Shown piece after piece: positions 1 through 10,670 of a stretch of DNA of 64,000 nucleotides. How positions within the stretch are numbered: position 1 is the stretch's first letter; every line of letters starts with the position of its first letter. The translations under genes and the position numbers were made by a program. Below the pieces are notes generated by a model. It saw only the letters and a list, made by a program, of their open reading frames with translations. It was not told the origin of the DNA and searched no databases. Origin of the DNA: Takakia lepidozioides (Eukaryota; Streptophyta; Takakiopsida; Takakiales; Takakiaceae); assembly GCA_030704615.1 (NCBI GenBank), contig CM060732.1:70041053-70105052 (forward strand), given 5' to 3'.

Positions 1-1030
1 ATGAAAATCCGGCGCCGAATTTCCATCCGCGCAGGTAGGGCGGTGCGCCAAATTTCCTTCAAGCAGGTAATTCGGATGCGCGCGGATGGAAATCCGGCGC
101 CGAATTTCCATCCGCGCAGGTAATTCGGATGCGCCCGGATGGAAATCCGGCGCCGAATTTCCATCCGCGCAGGTAATTCGGATGCGCCCGGATGGAAATC
201 CAGCGCCGAATTTCCATCCGCGCAGGTAGGGCGGTGCGCCAAATTTCCTTCAAGCAGGTAATTCGGATGCGCGCGGATGGAAATCCGGCGCCGAATTTCC
301 ATCCGCGCAGGTAATTCGGATGCGCGCGGATGGAAATCCGGCGCCGAATTTCCATCCGCGTAGGATGGCGGTGCGCCAAATTTCCTTCAAGCAGGTAATT
401 CGGATGCGCGCGGATGGAAATCCGGCGCCGAATTTCCATCCGCGCAGGTAATTCGGATGCGCCCGGATGGAAATCCGGCGCCGAATTTCCATCCGCGCAG
501 GTAATTCGGATGCGCCCGGATGGAAATCCGGCGCCGAATTTCCATCCGCGCAGGTAGGGCGGTGCGCCAAATTTCCTTCAAGCAGGTAATTCGGATGCGC
601 GCGGATGGAAATCCGGCGCCGAATTTCCATCCGCGCAGGTAATTCGGATGCGCGCGGATGGAAATCCGGCGCCGAATTTCCATCCGCGTAGGATGGCGGT
701 GCGCCAAATTTCCTTCAAGCAGGTAATTCGGATGCGCGCGGATGGAAATCCGGCGCCGAATTTCCATCCGCGCAGGTAATTCGGATGCGCCCGGATGGAA
801 ATCCGGCGCCGAATTTCCATCCGCGCAGGTAGGGCGGTGCGCCAAATTTCCTTCAAGCAGGTAATTCGGATGCGCGCGGATGGAAATCCGGCGCCGAATT
901 TCCATCCGCGCAGGTAGGGCGGTTCGCCAAATTTCCTTCAAGCAGGTAATTCGGCGCCGAATTTCCATCCTGCAGGTAAGTCGGATCGGTGCCATATGGA
1001 TATTCGGCGCCGAATTTCGATTCGCCATTT
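1..1030. repeat. 53-bp palindromic tandem array, left block
   Basis: About 18 tandem copies of a 53-bp unit. Each carries a near-perfect palindrome centred on GGCGCC (core AAATCCGGCGCCGAATTT, flanked by GGATGG and CCATCC arms) joined by the linker GCAGGTAATTCGGATGCGC. Every third or fourth unit is replaced by a shorter variant with GCGGTGCGCCAAATTTCCTT, which gives a higher-order pattern. The array is open in several frames on both strands, but 53 is not a multiple of 3. The conceptual peptide therefore cycles through three unrelated translations (MEIRRRISI, WKFGAEFP, DGNSAPNF), so it is not a protein gene. Confidence 0.93.
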
Positions 1031-1245
1031 ATTTCTGAGCGAGGAATTACCTCCGTGCAGGTAATTCCCATATAAGAATTACCTTCGTGCAGGTAATTCA
1101 CATACAAGAATTACCTTCATGCAGGTAATTTCCAGATGAGAATTACCTTTGTGCAGGTAATTCTGGACGAGGAATAAACATCGATTGGAATTACCTGCAG
1201 GAAGGTAATTGTCAACTGGAAATTACCTGCACAAAGGTAATTCTT
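1030..1245. repeat. Short palindromic repeats at the centre of the inverted array
   Basis: About six units of roughly 37 bp built on GAATTACCT-N6-AGGTAATTC. The orientation of the linker flips near 1,165-1,190 (around ATCGAT). To the left the linker reads GCAGGTAATTC and to the right it reads GAATTACCTGC. This stretch is therefore the axis between the two opposed 53-bp arrays. Confidence 0.8.
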
Positions 1246-1249
1246 GTAC

Positions 1250-1980
1250 CTGCTGGATGGAAATTCGACGCCGAATTTCCATTCATCCACGATTCGAATT
1301 ACCTGCAGGATGGAAATTCGGCGCCGAATATCCATATGGCACCGATCCGACTTACCTGCTGGATGGAAATTCGGCGCCGAATTTCCATTCATCCATGATT
1401 CGAATTACCTGCAGGATGGAAATTCGGCGCCGAATATCCATATGGCACCGATCGGACTTACCTGCTGGATGGAAATTCGGCGCCGAATTTCCATTCATCC
1501 ACGATTCGAATTACCTGCAGGATGGAAATTCAGCGCCGAATATCCATATGGCACCGATCCGACTTACCTGCTGGATGGAAATTCGGCGCCGAATTTCCAT
1601 TCATCCACGATTCGAATTACCTGCAGGATGGAAATTCGGCGCCGAATATCCATATGGCACCGATCCGACTTACCTGCTGGATGGAAATTCGGCGCCGAAT
1701 TTCCATTCATCCACGATTCGAATTACCTGCAGGATGGAAATTCGGCGCCGAATATCCATATGGCACCGATCCGACTTACCTGCTGGATGGAAATTCGGCG
1801 CCGAATTTCCATTCATCCACGATTCGAATTACCTGCAGGATGGAAATTCGGCGCCGAATATCCATATGGCACCGATCCGACTTACCTGCTGGATGGAAAT
1901 TCGGCGCCGAATCTCCATCCATCCGAGATTCCACTTACCTGCTGGATGGAAATTCGGCGCCGAATCTCCATCCGGGGGAT
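1250..1980. repeat. 106-bp (2 x 53) palindromic tandem array, right block
   Basis: The CCTGCT landmark recurs at 1,355, 1,461, 1,567, 1,673, 1,779 and 1,885, an exact 106-bp period. Each 106-bp unit holds two 53-bp halves. One has a perfect 30-bp palindrome centred on GGCGCC, and the other has an imperfect palindrome ending in TATCCATATGGC. The units are in reverse orientation relative to the left block. The long open frames are again artefacts of stop-poor repeat sequence. Confidence 0.93.
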
Positions 1981-2700
1981 GGTCTCTGTCGGAGAGGTGC
2001 CGCCTCTCCGCCGCTCTGTTGGATATTCGGTGCCGAATTTCCGTCCCGGGGGTTGAAATATGACTGCCAGGTTCCGACCTCTCCCCCCTCCCCGACTTCA
2101 TTGGAACGGCCCCGAATTGAAATTCGGCGCCGTTTTCTCATCTGTGGAGGTTTTTATGTCGGCCAGTTTTCGCTCTGACACGCCGACAACACTTCCTTTG
2201 GGGGGGCCCGGATGGAAATTCGGCGCCGAATGGCCGTCCAGGGGATGTTCTCTGTCGCACACTGGCCGGCCTCTGTGCCCCAGGCGACTTCATCCGGGCG
2301 TCCCCTGTTCGATATTCGTTGCCGAATTTCCGTCCGGGGGTTGAAATGTGACAGCCAACTGCAGGCCACTCCCCCCTCCCCGACTGCATCCGAATTGCCC
2401 CGGATGAAATTCGGCGCCGTTTTTCCATCTGGGGATGTTTTTATGCCGTCCAGTTTTCGGCCTGACCCCCCGACACGACTCCCTTTGGGGGGACCGGATG
2501 GAAATTCGGCGCCGAATCTCCATCCAGAAGATGTTATCTGTCGCACACACTCCGGCCTCTGCGCCCGAGGCGACTTCATCCGGGCTTCCTCTGTTGGATG
2601 TTGGGTGCCGAATTTCCATTCGGGGGTAGTAATGTGACGGCACGGTGCCGGCTTATCCCCTTCAGCCGTCATCATCCGGACGGCCCCCCACTTTCTGACT
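1975..2700. repeat. Triplicated ~285-bp repeat carrying GGCGCC palindromes
   Basis: Three diverged tandem copies share, in order, TCTCTGTCG, a GATATTCG-type palindrome, GGGGGTTGAAAT, CTCCCCGACT, GAAATTCGGCGCCGTTTT, TTTTTATG and CTTTGGGGGG. The GGGGGTTGAAAT landmark falls at about 2,046 and 2,335, with a degraded third copy near 2,624. The GGCGCC cores link this block to the array on its left. No coding evidence. Confidence 0.8.
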
Positions 2701-2922
2701 GCATACCGTTGGCAGTTATTGCGCAAAGACGAGGGGCCGCATTCCGGAGACAAGGTTCATTAACACTCTGACTGTGGATTTTTGAGATAGTTGGCTCCCT
2801 GGATTTGGATCAGGCTTCGTCGCTCGGACAAATCGGCATCGCATTCATTCCCATCGCTGCACCCCCTTCTACCAGGGAGCTTCCCCGCACGCCATCCTGG
2901 CAGTCTTGTGTGCACATCTCCC

Positions 2923-5900
2923 ATGGCGGAAAACCCGAGCGCTACAGTGTACTGCCCTCCTCACGAGCATAGAGCTTCATTTCCGTGCAGAGGGGACACC
3001 TGCCGGGTGATGGAGAAATATCTGTGCGTTCGATACCACCTGAAACCGGGGTCGGTTTTTTTGGAGGAGGAAAGGAAGGACTCAAACGGCCTTGTTGTCG
3101 AGAGTATTGTTGTGCTCCACGATGATTTCGGCGATGGCAGGGAATGGCGAGTTCCACCATCGGACAGCGTCATATACAGGGCTGTTGGGGACTTCATTTG
3201 CCCACCAAATGCACCGTCTATCCTGGCGCCTTCCACGAAACAATCCGCGAATCAGAGAGTGGGTACCTCAAAGAGAGAAGTCCGCAACGAAGTAAATCCA
3301 GAGCCGAACCCATCCATGAAGACGACCGAGAACCGGGTTGTTCACAACCTGTCCGACTCAGACGAGGTCATGGAAGTTCCGAGGTCGTCCTGGAGATCAG
3401 GCAAGTCCTCAATGGACGTCAGTGGAGGAGGGAGTCATATTCCCAGCACGAGCACCGCAGTTCGATCTATTCTAGAAATTCTGCGAGGGCTTCACCTGGA
3501 GGGACACCGGTCGGAGCTGGCCGGGCTGGACTACAGCAAGTTCGCAATTAAATCGGTTACATGCCTTCCCGCCGACGTCGACGGTAATGTCTTCTTTGAG
3601 TTCCCTCCTCGGGCGGACTACTCGAGGGCGTCCGGAATGTTGACAGATATGGATAGAAAACATGACGGTCATCCTTGGTGCGTTACCAAAACCACCAGCA
3701 TGAAGATGCTTGATGGTGTGCGGGTGCGCTACGTTGTTTGTGCGGGCGCGTTGCGGTGTTTCTCCCCAACTTGCTTCCACTTTAAATCCAGAGGTCACAG
3801 GAACGAGACCGATTGGACAGGCACAGCTCACCAACCATTTCGAGCTCAGGAGAAGGTTCCGAACTCCACATTTAAGTGTGCGCATTGCAAAGAACCACCA
3901 CACTGCATGTCTGTTTGTAATGCCAAGCAGTTCTATGTGTTGCACCGTTTCCCTGACCTCACCCGAGCTTGCATACACGTTGGTTCCCATTGTCACAAAT
4001 TGGCGAGGGGGAACTCGCGGGAGGCTGCCCACGAAGCAGAGCAGCTCGTTCAGGAGGAGGTTAAGTTGAGACCGGGTGCCAAACCCAAACAGATACAGCT
4101 CCAAGCCGCCCATAAGATGGCATTGGCCAGAATTATGTCGGAAGACGGCTCGGATAGAGTTCCTCTCGACGAGAAGGAAATGGAGGCATTGCTCGAGTCG
4201 GTGTCCCACGTATGTTCACCGAATGTCCGAAACCACATTGTCTCTTGCAAACAGAAAATTGGGCGTGGCTCGGATATGCACTCCATTCTGGAGGTGAAGC
4301 GACGATGTGGATATGACTACATTCATGGAAGTAGGTTTCCAGGACAAGGGACTGAGGCAGATCGTTGTTTCGTATTCAAAATGTCCACGTGTGGACCTGG
4401 CAGTGGCGTCGAACTGGTCGACAGGATGACGAGTGGGAACTTGTCAAACAGTTGGGTCATGTTCGACCATATCAAGCGAATTACAAATCACCAGTGGGTG
4501 ACAATGGGTGCACATGTCTACGACACCCACTGCAGGATGCTAATGACAATTGCTATTTGTGAGATGAAAGGAGAGGACACACAATCGGAGATGCTTCTTT
4601 GGCAGGGAATAAACGAACAGATGGCCAAGGCGGGATTGCCCCCTCCCAATTTCCGTGGTTTCATGGCGGACAACGCACAAGCAAATTGGGCTGCCATCCG
4701 AAGGGTGTACGGGCAAGACCCCAATGTTCCCATGGAAGGCAAGGAGAGATCTTGTGGGTTCCACTTTCTGCAGAGCCTTTCGCAGTACACAACCAGGCTC
4801 GTGGCGCCAGATTTCAGAGAGGAGCACCGTTCCATGTGCCTTGCGTGGAAGCGCGCTCCCACCTTGGATGATGCAGAGACACAGTTTGCATGCATACGGG
4901 CTTGGTGGACATCGTCAGGTGCTGTAAGGAAATCAGACGAAGGAGCAATGGTCAGTTGGCTAGCATGGTGGCATTATCGTTTCCTCCAGTTCGGCGACTA
5001 TATGCGGGAGGTGAGTTGCACGAATTCGCGTCCCGTTGGATATTATTCTTGGCCATATTTGTAACTTGCTTGTAACCTCAACATGTGCTTGTGCAGGAAA
5101 TGTGTCTCGACTCCGACACCGACATGCCCACGACAAACATGGCCGAATCAGTGCACTCTTCCTGGCGTGCCTCCTCTGCGGCGCATCTGGTGGACATCCT
5201 CACTGCCACAACGGAGGACATTGTGAGGTCAATTATGCAGCAATGCAGGTACAACGAGTTCTTGAAAGGGAAACAGTGGGGCTTGGGGCCGGACAGGCAG
5301 GAAATGCTGATGCGGACTGCCTCCAGATCGAAGAATCCTCGGAAGTGGGCGGCGGCCTTGCGAGAGGGCCTTCGGGACACGCCATTGCTGCGAAGAGGCC
5401 AACATTTGGAAGGAGATGTTCATACCCGTCCAGTGAGACGAAGACTTGACGAGGCACCTGGCGGAGAAGAGGATTCATGGCGAGCTGACAAGAATATTCG
5501 CACGCTCCCTCGTGGTCCGGTGATGTTGTCCGAGGAGGTCTCGTCGAGCACCGGAAGTCCTGCACGTTCAAGATCGCCATCTCCTTTGAGCACAGGGCGC
5601 GTGCCCCGGCAACATAACGAGCCATCTGTAGTAAAGCAATACAACATTCCCATTGTGGAGACAAGAGTGTCGGAGTCACAGTGGAGAATTGCGAGGACAT
5701 TGCCGGCATTTCGAGGGAAGTGTTGCGCCATCCGGGTGGATACGAGAGCACGCTGTGGTGAGATGATTCGGAGGAACCCACACGGTGCTGTACCTGCACC
5801 TTGTTTCAGCGGCAGATTTTTGACTCCCACATTTGCTCACGCCACAACGCAGACATTTTGGTTCTGTAGGCACGACATAATGACCTGTGTATTTGGCAAG

Positions 5901-6515
5901 CCCAAGTACGGGATTCAGGGAATGCCGGAGCCTCCGGGCGTCTGGCCTGTTGCACCGGGTTGCAGCCTCTCTCAGAATGAGGCGGATGCTCTATCTGCAG
6001 CAGGATTTCGAATGGTGCAACGCACAGACATCCCGGCCCACGCATTTCCAGTTCCTCAGACCCAGCCATTGCATACTGCTCGGTCCAGTAGAGACGGATT
6101 GGACAATTCTGCACATCCCACAATGCGATTCGGAAGAGTGAAGAGACGACACCCTCCCAACAAGTTGAATGAGACTCGGATTGCCAATGCTCTTGGGATG
6201 GCTTGCACTATTCAGAGCTCCGTGGACGTACCCCCACCCGGCCTTGGGCGTGTGTATCGGATGGCAACGGCCGGCTCGGCTGTACGCGACGATGTATACA
6301 CAATTACGATTGGAGTGGAGCCGACTTGCAACTGTACGGACTTCTCGTTGATGGAAGCAAAGAAGGGTTCGAAGTATTATCCGTGCAAGCATCTGTATTA
6401 CATTTACCTGAAGAGGTTGAGGATGAACGTGACTATTGATGACTTTATTCATGCACCGGCGTTGAGCGTGAACGAGCTGCACAAACTCCTTCTTAGGGAT
6501 TCCAGAAATCATTGA
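2923..6515 (+). CDS. MULE-type DDE transposase with SWIM zinc finger (two exons)
   Basis: Mutator-like transposase, a DNA cut-and-paste enzyme acting in the nucleus. Exon 1 runs 2,923-5,010 and exon 2 5,097-6,515. The 86-nt intron has GTGAGT and GTGCAG ends and joins phase 0 to phase 0, giving about 1,168 residues. The open frame extends upstream to 2,791, but 2,923 is its first ATG. Seen: a Cys/His-rich region at about residues 240-335 (HPWC, then paired Cys) resembling WRKY/GCM1-type fingers of MULEs; candidate catalytic Asp in MFDHIKR (~513) and in GFMADNAQANW (~580); the MULE-typical CxxH as CGFH (~610); NMAESVHSSW just after the intron; and a C-terminal SWIM finger, CNC then CKH, at ~1,105-1,127. 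No frameshift is visible, unlike the homologous copy at 37.9-41.0 kb. Terminal inverted repeats were not identified. The family call is firm; the exact catalytic triad is inferred. Confidence 0.82.
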
Positions 6516-6673
6516 TGGGGCAAACGGAATCCTCCATATGGATATTTTCAAATGCATTTTGCTGTATCAGACTTTTTTTTTGCAGTGTAATGAAATGCAC
6601 CCCAAAACTCCTGGAATGAGGCAATATTCCATTCAAACTGAGATCCAACAGAAGCAGTTCTGGGGCCATTTCT

Positions 6674-7035
6674 GGAAAAATGGCGCCGAATTTCTCTTTT
6701 TGGGGCCGAAAACTCGCTAAGTCCCAACATGCACTGGTACCTGTGTTTGGGAAAATGGCGCCGAATTTCTCTTTTTGGGGCCGAAAACTGGCTAAGTCCC
6801 AACATGCACTGGTACCGTGTCTGGAAAAATGGCGCCGAATTTCTCTTTTTTGGGCCGAAAACTGGCTAAGTCCGAACATGCACTGGAAAAATGGCGCCGA
6901 ATTACCTGTCATGAGGGGACCTATAGCCGCGGAATTCGGCACCATTTTTCGCCAGAGAGACCTATTGCCGCGAAATACGTCGCCGTTTTTTCAGGTTACG
7001 GACCCTATTACCGCGAAATTCGGCGCCATATTTGC
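6674..7035. repeat. ~62-77-bp tandem repeat with ATGGCGCCGAATT core
   Basis: Units begin at about 6,674, 6,750, 6,823 and 6,885. They share GGAAAAATGGCGCCGAATTT, a TTTTTGGGGCCGAAAACT block and a CCAACATGCACTGG block. Further isolated ATTCGGCGCC or ATTCGGCACC cores follow to 7,030. The same core dominates 1-2,700, so the transposase gene is bracketed by this motif family. Confidence 0.85.
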
Positions 7036-7611
7036 ACATGTCGCTAGGAATTGGCATGAGCGGAAGACAAAATATCATGAGCACAACTGTCAAAAGTGCA
7101 ATTTTCCCTTCAAGGGGCCGAATAATATATTTGTTTTTTCTGACACATTGCATTAAATTATTGTTTTTTATTGTTTTTTATTGTTTTTTATTTTCGAAAT
7201 TTGTACTTCTGCTCATGAAAACCGATTGTGTTACTACTCTGCTCATGCCGCTCATGCTCATGAAATAGCAAACCTCCCACGGACCACCGGCTTACACGTG
7301 TCCAACGGAAAACGGAAGTGGTTACTTTACCACTATGACACGTCAGTTTACCATTGTGACATGTCATAAGTGGTTGGTTTACCTACGTCATTGACACGTC
7401 ACAGTGGTTAATTTACCACTGTGACACGTTAGCAAACAGGTGGACCCAGACGTAAGTCGTTCAAACCACTGTCCTTAACCACTGGTGCCACGTAATGTCT
7501 TTTACCACTCACTTGTCCTAATCCACTGGTTCTTGATCGCTCTGGGGCCAGAGTGGTTTAGTGTCTTTTACCACTCAAAATGAGTGGTAAACAAAGTGGT
7601 TATTCCGCGTA
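7036..7611. repeat. AT-rich spacer and ACCACT/AGTGGT-rich repeat region
   Basis: No gene is visible. It holds a (TTGTTTTTTA)3 microsatellite near 7,160-7,190. From about 7,310 to 7,600 there are many copies of ACCACTGTGACACGT and its complement GTGGTAAA in both orientations, able to form small hairpins. It may be a degenerate non-autonomous element; no clear ends were found. Confidence 0.5.
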
Positions 7612-7663
7612 AGGTGAAGTGACACCATAAGTTACGCTTCCTTCGGGAGGCGTCATACTTTAC
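7612..7663 (+). repeat. SINE 3'-end fragment
   Basis: About 50 bp matching, with a few differences, the 3' part of the tRNA-derived SINE at 24.36-24.55 kb read on its own strand. Shared blocks are GTGAAGTGACACCATAA, TTCGGGAGG and GTCATACTTT. The tRNA-like head is absent, so this is a truncated copy or an element sharing the same tail. Confidence 0.6.
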
Positions 7664-7748
7664 ATGTAGGATTAGGGTTAGGGTAGGTTCTTTCCGTCTA
7701 AGGTATTTGGGGAGAGGGGGGGTATGAACATACTTAAGTTGATTTGGG

Positions 7749-9060
7749 TCAATTGTGGCTAGTTACTGGGAGACGCAGGAGAGGGTGGGAGGTATTGGGT
7801 GTGAGTTGCTGTGTGAGGATGAGGATTGTGGTGGTGGAGGGGGAGGAGTGAGCTGCAAATCGTGCCCAGTGGAGGGCTTCGTGAGCAAGGGGGCCAAGAG
7901 GGGGGTGGGCAAAGCCCCTGCCCTCCCAAAAGTGTTGTGTGGCTCCAAAAATACAGTCTCGATGATGTGGGCTGGAAAATGCGTTTAGTTCCATTGGACA
8001 TGTCAGTGGGCTGGAATAATACGAGTGAGTTAGCTGGAAGGTGTTGATAAGTAAGGTAAGAATATCTTGTGGTATTGTGTGATGTGCGCATGCCGTTTCG
8101 AGTTTGGCGAGGGAGCGCGGTTTCTTGGGCGGTGTGTCTTTGAGGTATCGGTCAACAACCCAGCATATTTCGGTGGCAAAGTCTTGTTTTGGAGGTTGTA
8201 AGGAGTGTAAGTGTGTGTTTGTAGCAGAGTATTTTTCCCAAAGCCATGCGAGTCGGTTATTGGGAATGATCCCCATGAAGCGACCATGGGGAGCGTAAAT
8301 ATTGAAAAAGGTGGGGGCCTATGTGTATAAGTGGTTGGTTATGCTTGACATCTTTGTCTGGATTGCATTCCGTTATGCAGATATGCACGTTGGGGGCAAA
8401 GATCGGTTGGTGGACGTACCGGGTGTCTGTGGGTTGAGTGGGGGTGGTGTGTTGATGATGAATATGTGCTAGGTAGTCGGTGTTGGTGTGTTTGTGGAAG
8501 GTGGTGAGAAGAGCCAGGTTATGGTCTGGGTCACAATCATCATGGGGGCCGAATAGGTCATCCTCTATTTGCCATGTGTTGTCTTCTAGGGAATACCCGG
8601 CCCATTTGCAATGGTAATATGTATCTAAGCAGGTGGCGCCAAAGGCGTCGATTGACGTTTGGGTTTTTACCCCTAATATAGCTTCGATGATATAAGCATT
8701 GGTGTTGTCTGAGTTTTGGGGGGGGGGAGTGGGTTTTTGCAATATTCGGGGAGGAGTCGGTGGGAGGGGCTGGTATATCAGATGGGGGGACTGATGCTAT
8801 GTATGGGCTGCTATCAGGTTCAGCATGGGCCATATGAGGCGGTTAAGGGTAAGGGTCGGTTTCTGTGGCAGGGGGGGTTTTTGCTGCATATAGTGTTTTG
8901 AGTGGTACACCATCTGTTTTTTTTTTGTTTTTTTTTGTTTTTTTTGTTTTTTTCCTTCCAAATACGACTCTCCTCATGATACGTCCGACGCACTTTGTGC
9001 ATGGTGGATTTTTTCCCCTCATCAAAATCCTCTACCACTCCTGCCCTGAAGAATCCTCCA
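7749..9060 (-). pseudogene. Chromodomain plus adenine-methyltransferase-like ORF, frameshifted
   Basis: Read right to left. A degraded N-terminal segment (VVEDFDEGKKSTMHKVRRTY, ~9,050-8,980) and a Pro/Ser-rich linker shift frame at the G-run near 8,720. The 8,742-8,257 frame then encodes a chromodomain (AYIIEAILGVK, then YYHCKWAGYS, then DNTWQIEDDLF). A further shift near 8,280 leads to a 175-aa frame (8,276-7,749). Its C-terminal part (FSSPHHRDC, a W, then FAHPPLGPLA, then an ILILTQ strand) resembles phage-type Dam N6-adenine methyltransferases, where the motif is normally NPPY; here it is HPPL. Chromodomains read methylated histones and occur in chromoviral integrases. No RT or integrase is seen nearby. 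The chromodomain call is firm; the methyltransferase call is an inference from pattern. Confidence 0.6.
8912..8957. repeat. T-rich low-complexity tract
   Basis: T-runs separated by single G (poly-A on the minus strand). It lies inside the decayed chromodomain ORF and interrupts its reading frame. Confidence 0.8.
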
Positions 9061-9207
9061 ATACAACAGACATTGTTGGGATGTTGGGTAGGGTGTGTTT
9101 GTTATCTACATGACATGCATACACCAGGGAGGACAATAAGGTTCTCTTGATCAATCGAGTAGTGTTGTAATTTCAAAGAATGTGATACTGTCACTTCTAA
9201 CAGCCAG

Positions 9208-9858
9208 GTCCATTTCATGTGGCACATGATGCTAGTCTATGAGTATGTGGACAATGGCAATTTGGAGCAGTGGCTGCACGGACCTTTGTCACAGTCAACT
9301 ACACTCTCATGGGAGGCCCGTATGAGGATTGTCATGGGAACTGCAAAGGGGTGAGAAGAGTCTACCTGCATGCATATTGTTTATCCCAGTTGAGCCAGAG
9401 ATGTCATGATAGTATATGACCAACAACCATGCAGCCTCCCCAAATTTAGGCTTGTATCCTGGCTTTCCGCTTGACCACTGTCCCCCCTCTTCTGCAAGTC
9501 TCATGTTCAATACTCGCGTAAGTCCATGTTGATTAAAGGTAGCTTCCTGGATCCCATGCAATCCTTTGACATTGATCGAATTGGGGTGACTCAGGCAGTT
9601 AGAGAGATGCTTCTTCGATCAAAAGGGTGAATAGGTATTGGGAGGGGAAAAGAGAGAGATCTGACTTCAAGAAAGCCATGCTGCAGGTTAGCATATTTGC
9701 ACGAGGCACTGGAGCCAAAGGTGGTGCATCGTGATGTCAAATCGAGCAACATCCTGGTGGATTCTCAATGGAATGCTAAGGTGTCGGATTTTGGGCTGGC
9801 GAAGCTTCTGGGCTCAAGGAAGAGCCATGTTACGACCCGTGTCATGGGCACATTTGGG
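9208..9858 (+). pseudogene. Receptor-like kinase fragment (two exons of the kinase domain)
   Basis: Exon A (about 9,208-9,350) encodes [18 protein letters not shown] and [13 protein letters not shown]. Exon B (9,687 to about 9,857) encodes [20 protein letters not shown], then [11 protein letters not shown], then TRVMGTFG. This is the hinge through activation loop of a plant RLK/Pelle kinase, with the HRD and DFG motifs intact. The 336-nt intron (9,351-9,686) has GT-AG ends and joins a split Gly codon. No N-lobe exon precedes it and no C-lobe exon is recognisable after it; the sequence after GTFG runs into a stop within about 70 nt. It is a truncated copy, kept with its intron and therefore of genomic, not cDNA, origin. 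It lies just upstream of the gypsy element. Confidence 0.85.
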
Positions 9859-9939
9859 TTTGTCTTTTGCACCTTGTTCCTTCAGTATTTTGTGGAAAAT
9901 GAGCCGGCATTTGATAAGCATGTTTTGGAGTGATCATTC

Positions 9940-10312
9940 TCTTTCTTTTCATGTCATGGTATTGTGTCATTGTGCCATGTTTGGTTCACATATTTGATTG
10001 ATTTGCCTTGTACGTTACGTAGTAACGACCTTCACAAGCTCAGTCGCAATTACGAATATGACTAAGGCATAAGGCGCTCCAATCATCCATCAGGCCGCGG
10101 GGCACGAGTTATCACCCGACACCCAGGAAGCAGAATATTCTGGTTCAACCTCAAAACATGGCGTGGTTCAATATATCATCCATTTTATCTCATTCAACTC
10201 TTTACTAAACGTTGAGTGAACAGTGGAAGTTGCTTTATGAGCCAAATATAAACTGCTTTTTCTCCCGAAGTTTATACATAATGTTTCTTCATTGCTCATA
10301 TTATATATTAAT
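9940..10312. other. Intergenic stretch without recognisable features
   Basis: Nothing convincing in any frame. It ends at the AT-rich site ATATTAAT, whose last four bases TAAT could be the left target-site duplication of the LTR element that starts at 10,313. Confidence 0.5.
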
Positions 10313-10670
10313 TGTCAAGTTAAATAAGCACAGTGTGAAAACAGCTAGCATAAAACTAGTTATTTGTATTTAACACTTGGATTTAGGTCAAGTGTTAAAT
10401 CAGGTGTCAAGTTTAGTTTGACACCTGGTCCGTCTTATCTTCACGAGAGCGGCAGTCGCGCAGCTCATCTCTCTCGAGTTGAGCCTGCGCGACCGAGCTC
10501 CTGCATTCTTCATATCTGAGTGTGCTTATGATGGGAGTGTAGGTTGTTGTGGGGTGGAGTCCCCATAGCTTGGGGTGCCCCTGGCTCGACTATTATCTTA
10601 AAGAGTGATGTTGAGGGATTGCATATTTCTTGTGTTGAGAGTGTGTGTCCTTATCTAGTTTTGGTTATCA
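10313..10670 (+). repeat. 5' LTR body
   Basis: 358 bp from TGTCAAGTTAAATAAGCACA to GGTTATCA, matching 22,349-22,682. Differences are mainly small deletions in the 3' copy with few substitutions. It lacks the ~85-bp module that flanks the 3' LTR body on both sides. Sequence just downstream (CTCGAGAGAGATGAG) is only loosely like a tRNA-Met primer-binding site. Confidence 0.85.

Noticed and set aside
1-2063. Long open frames with MEIRRRISI, WKFGAEFP and DGNSAPNF repeats on both strands
   Set aside because: They are translations of a 53-bp non-coding palindromic repeat that cycles through all three frames; no protein selection is plausible.
7668-7688. Telomere repeat (TTAGGG)n
   Set aside because: Only two TTAGGG units, embedded in unrelated sequence; plant-type TTTAGGG repeats are absent.
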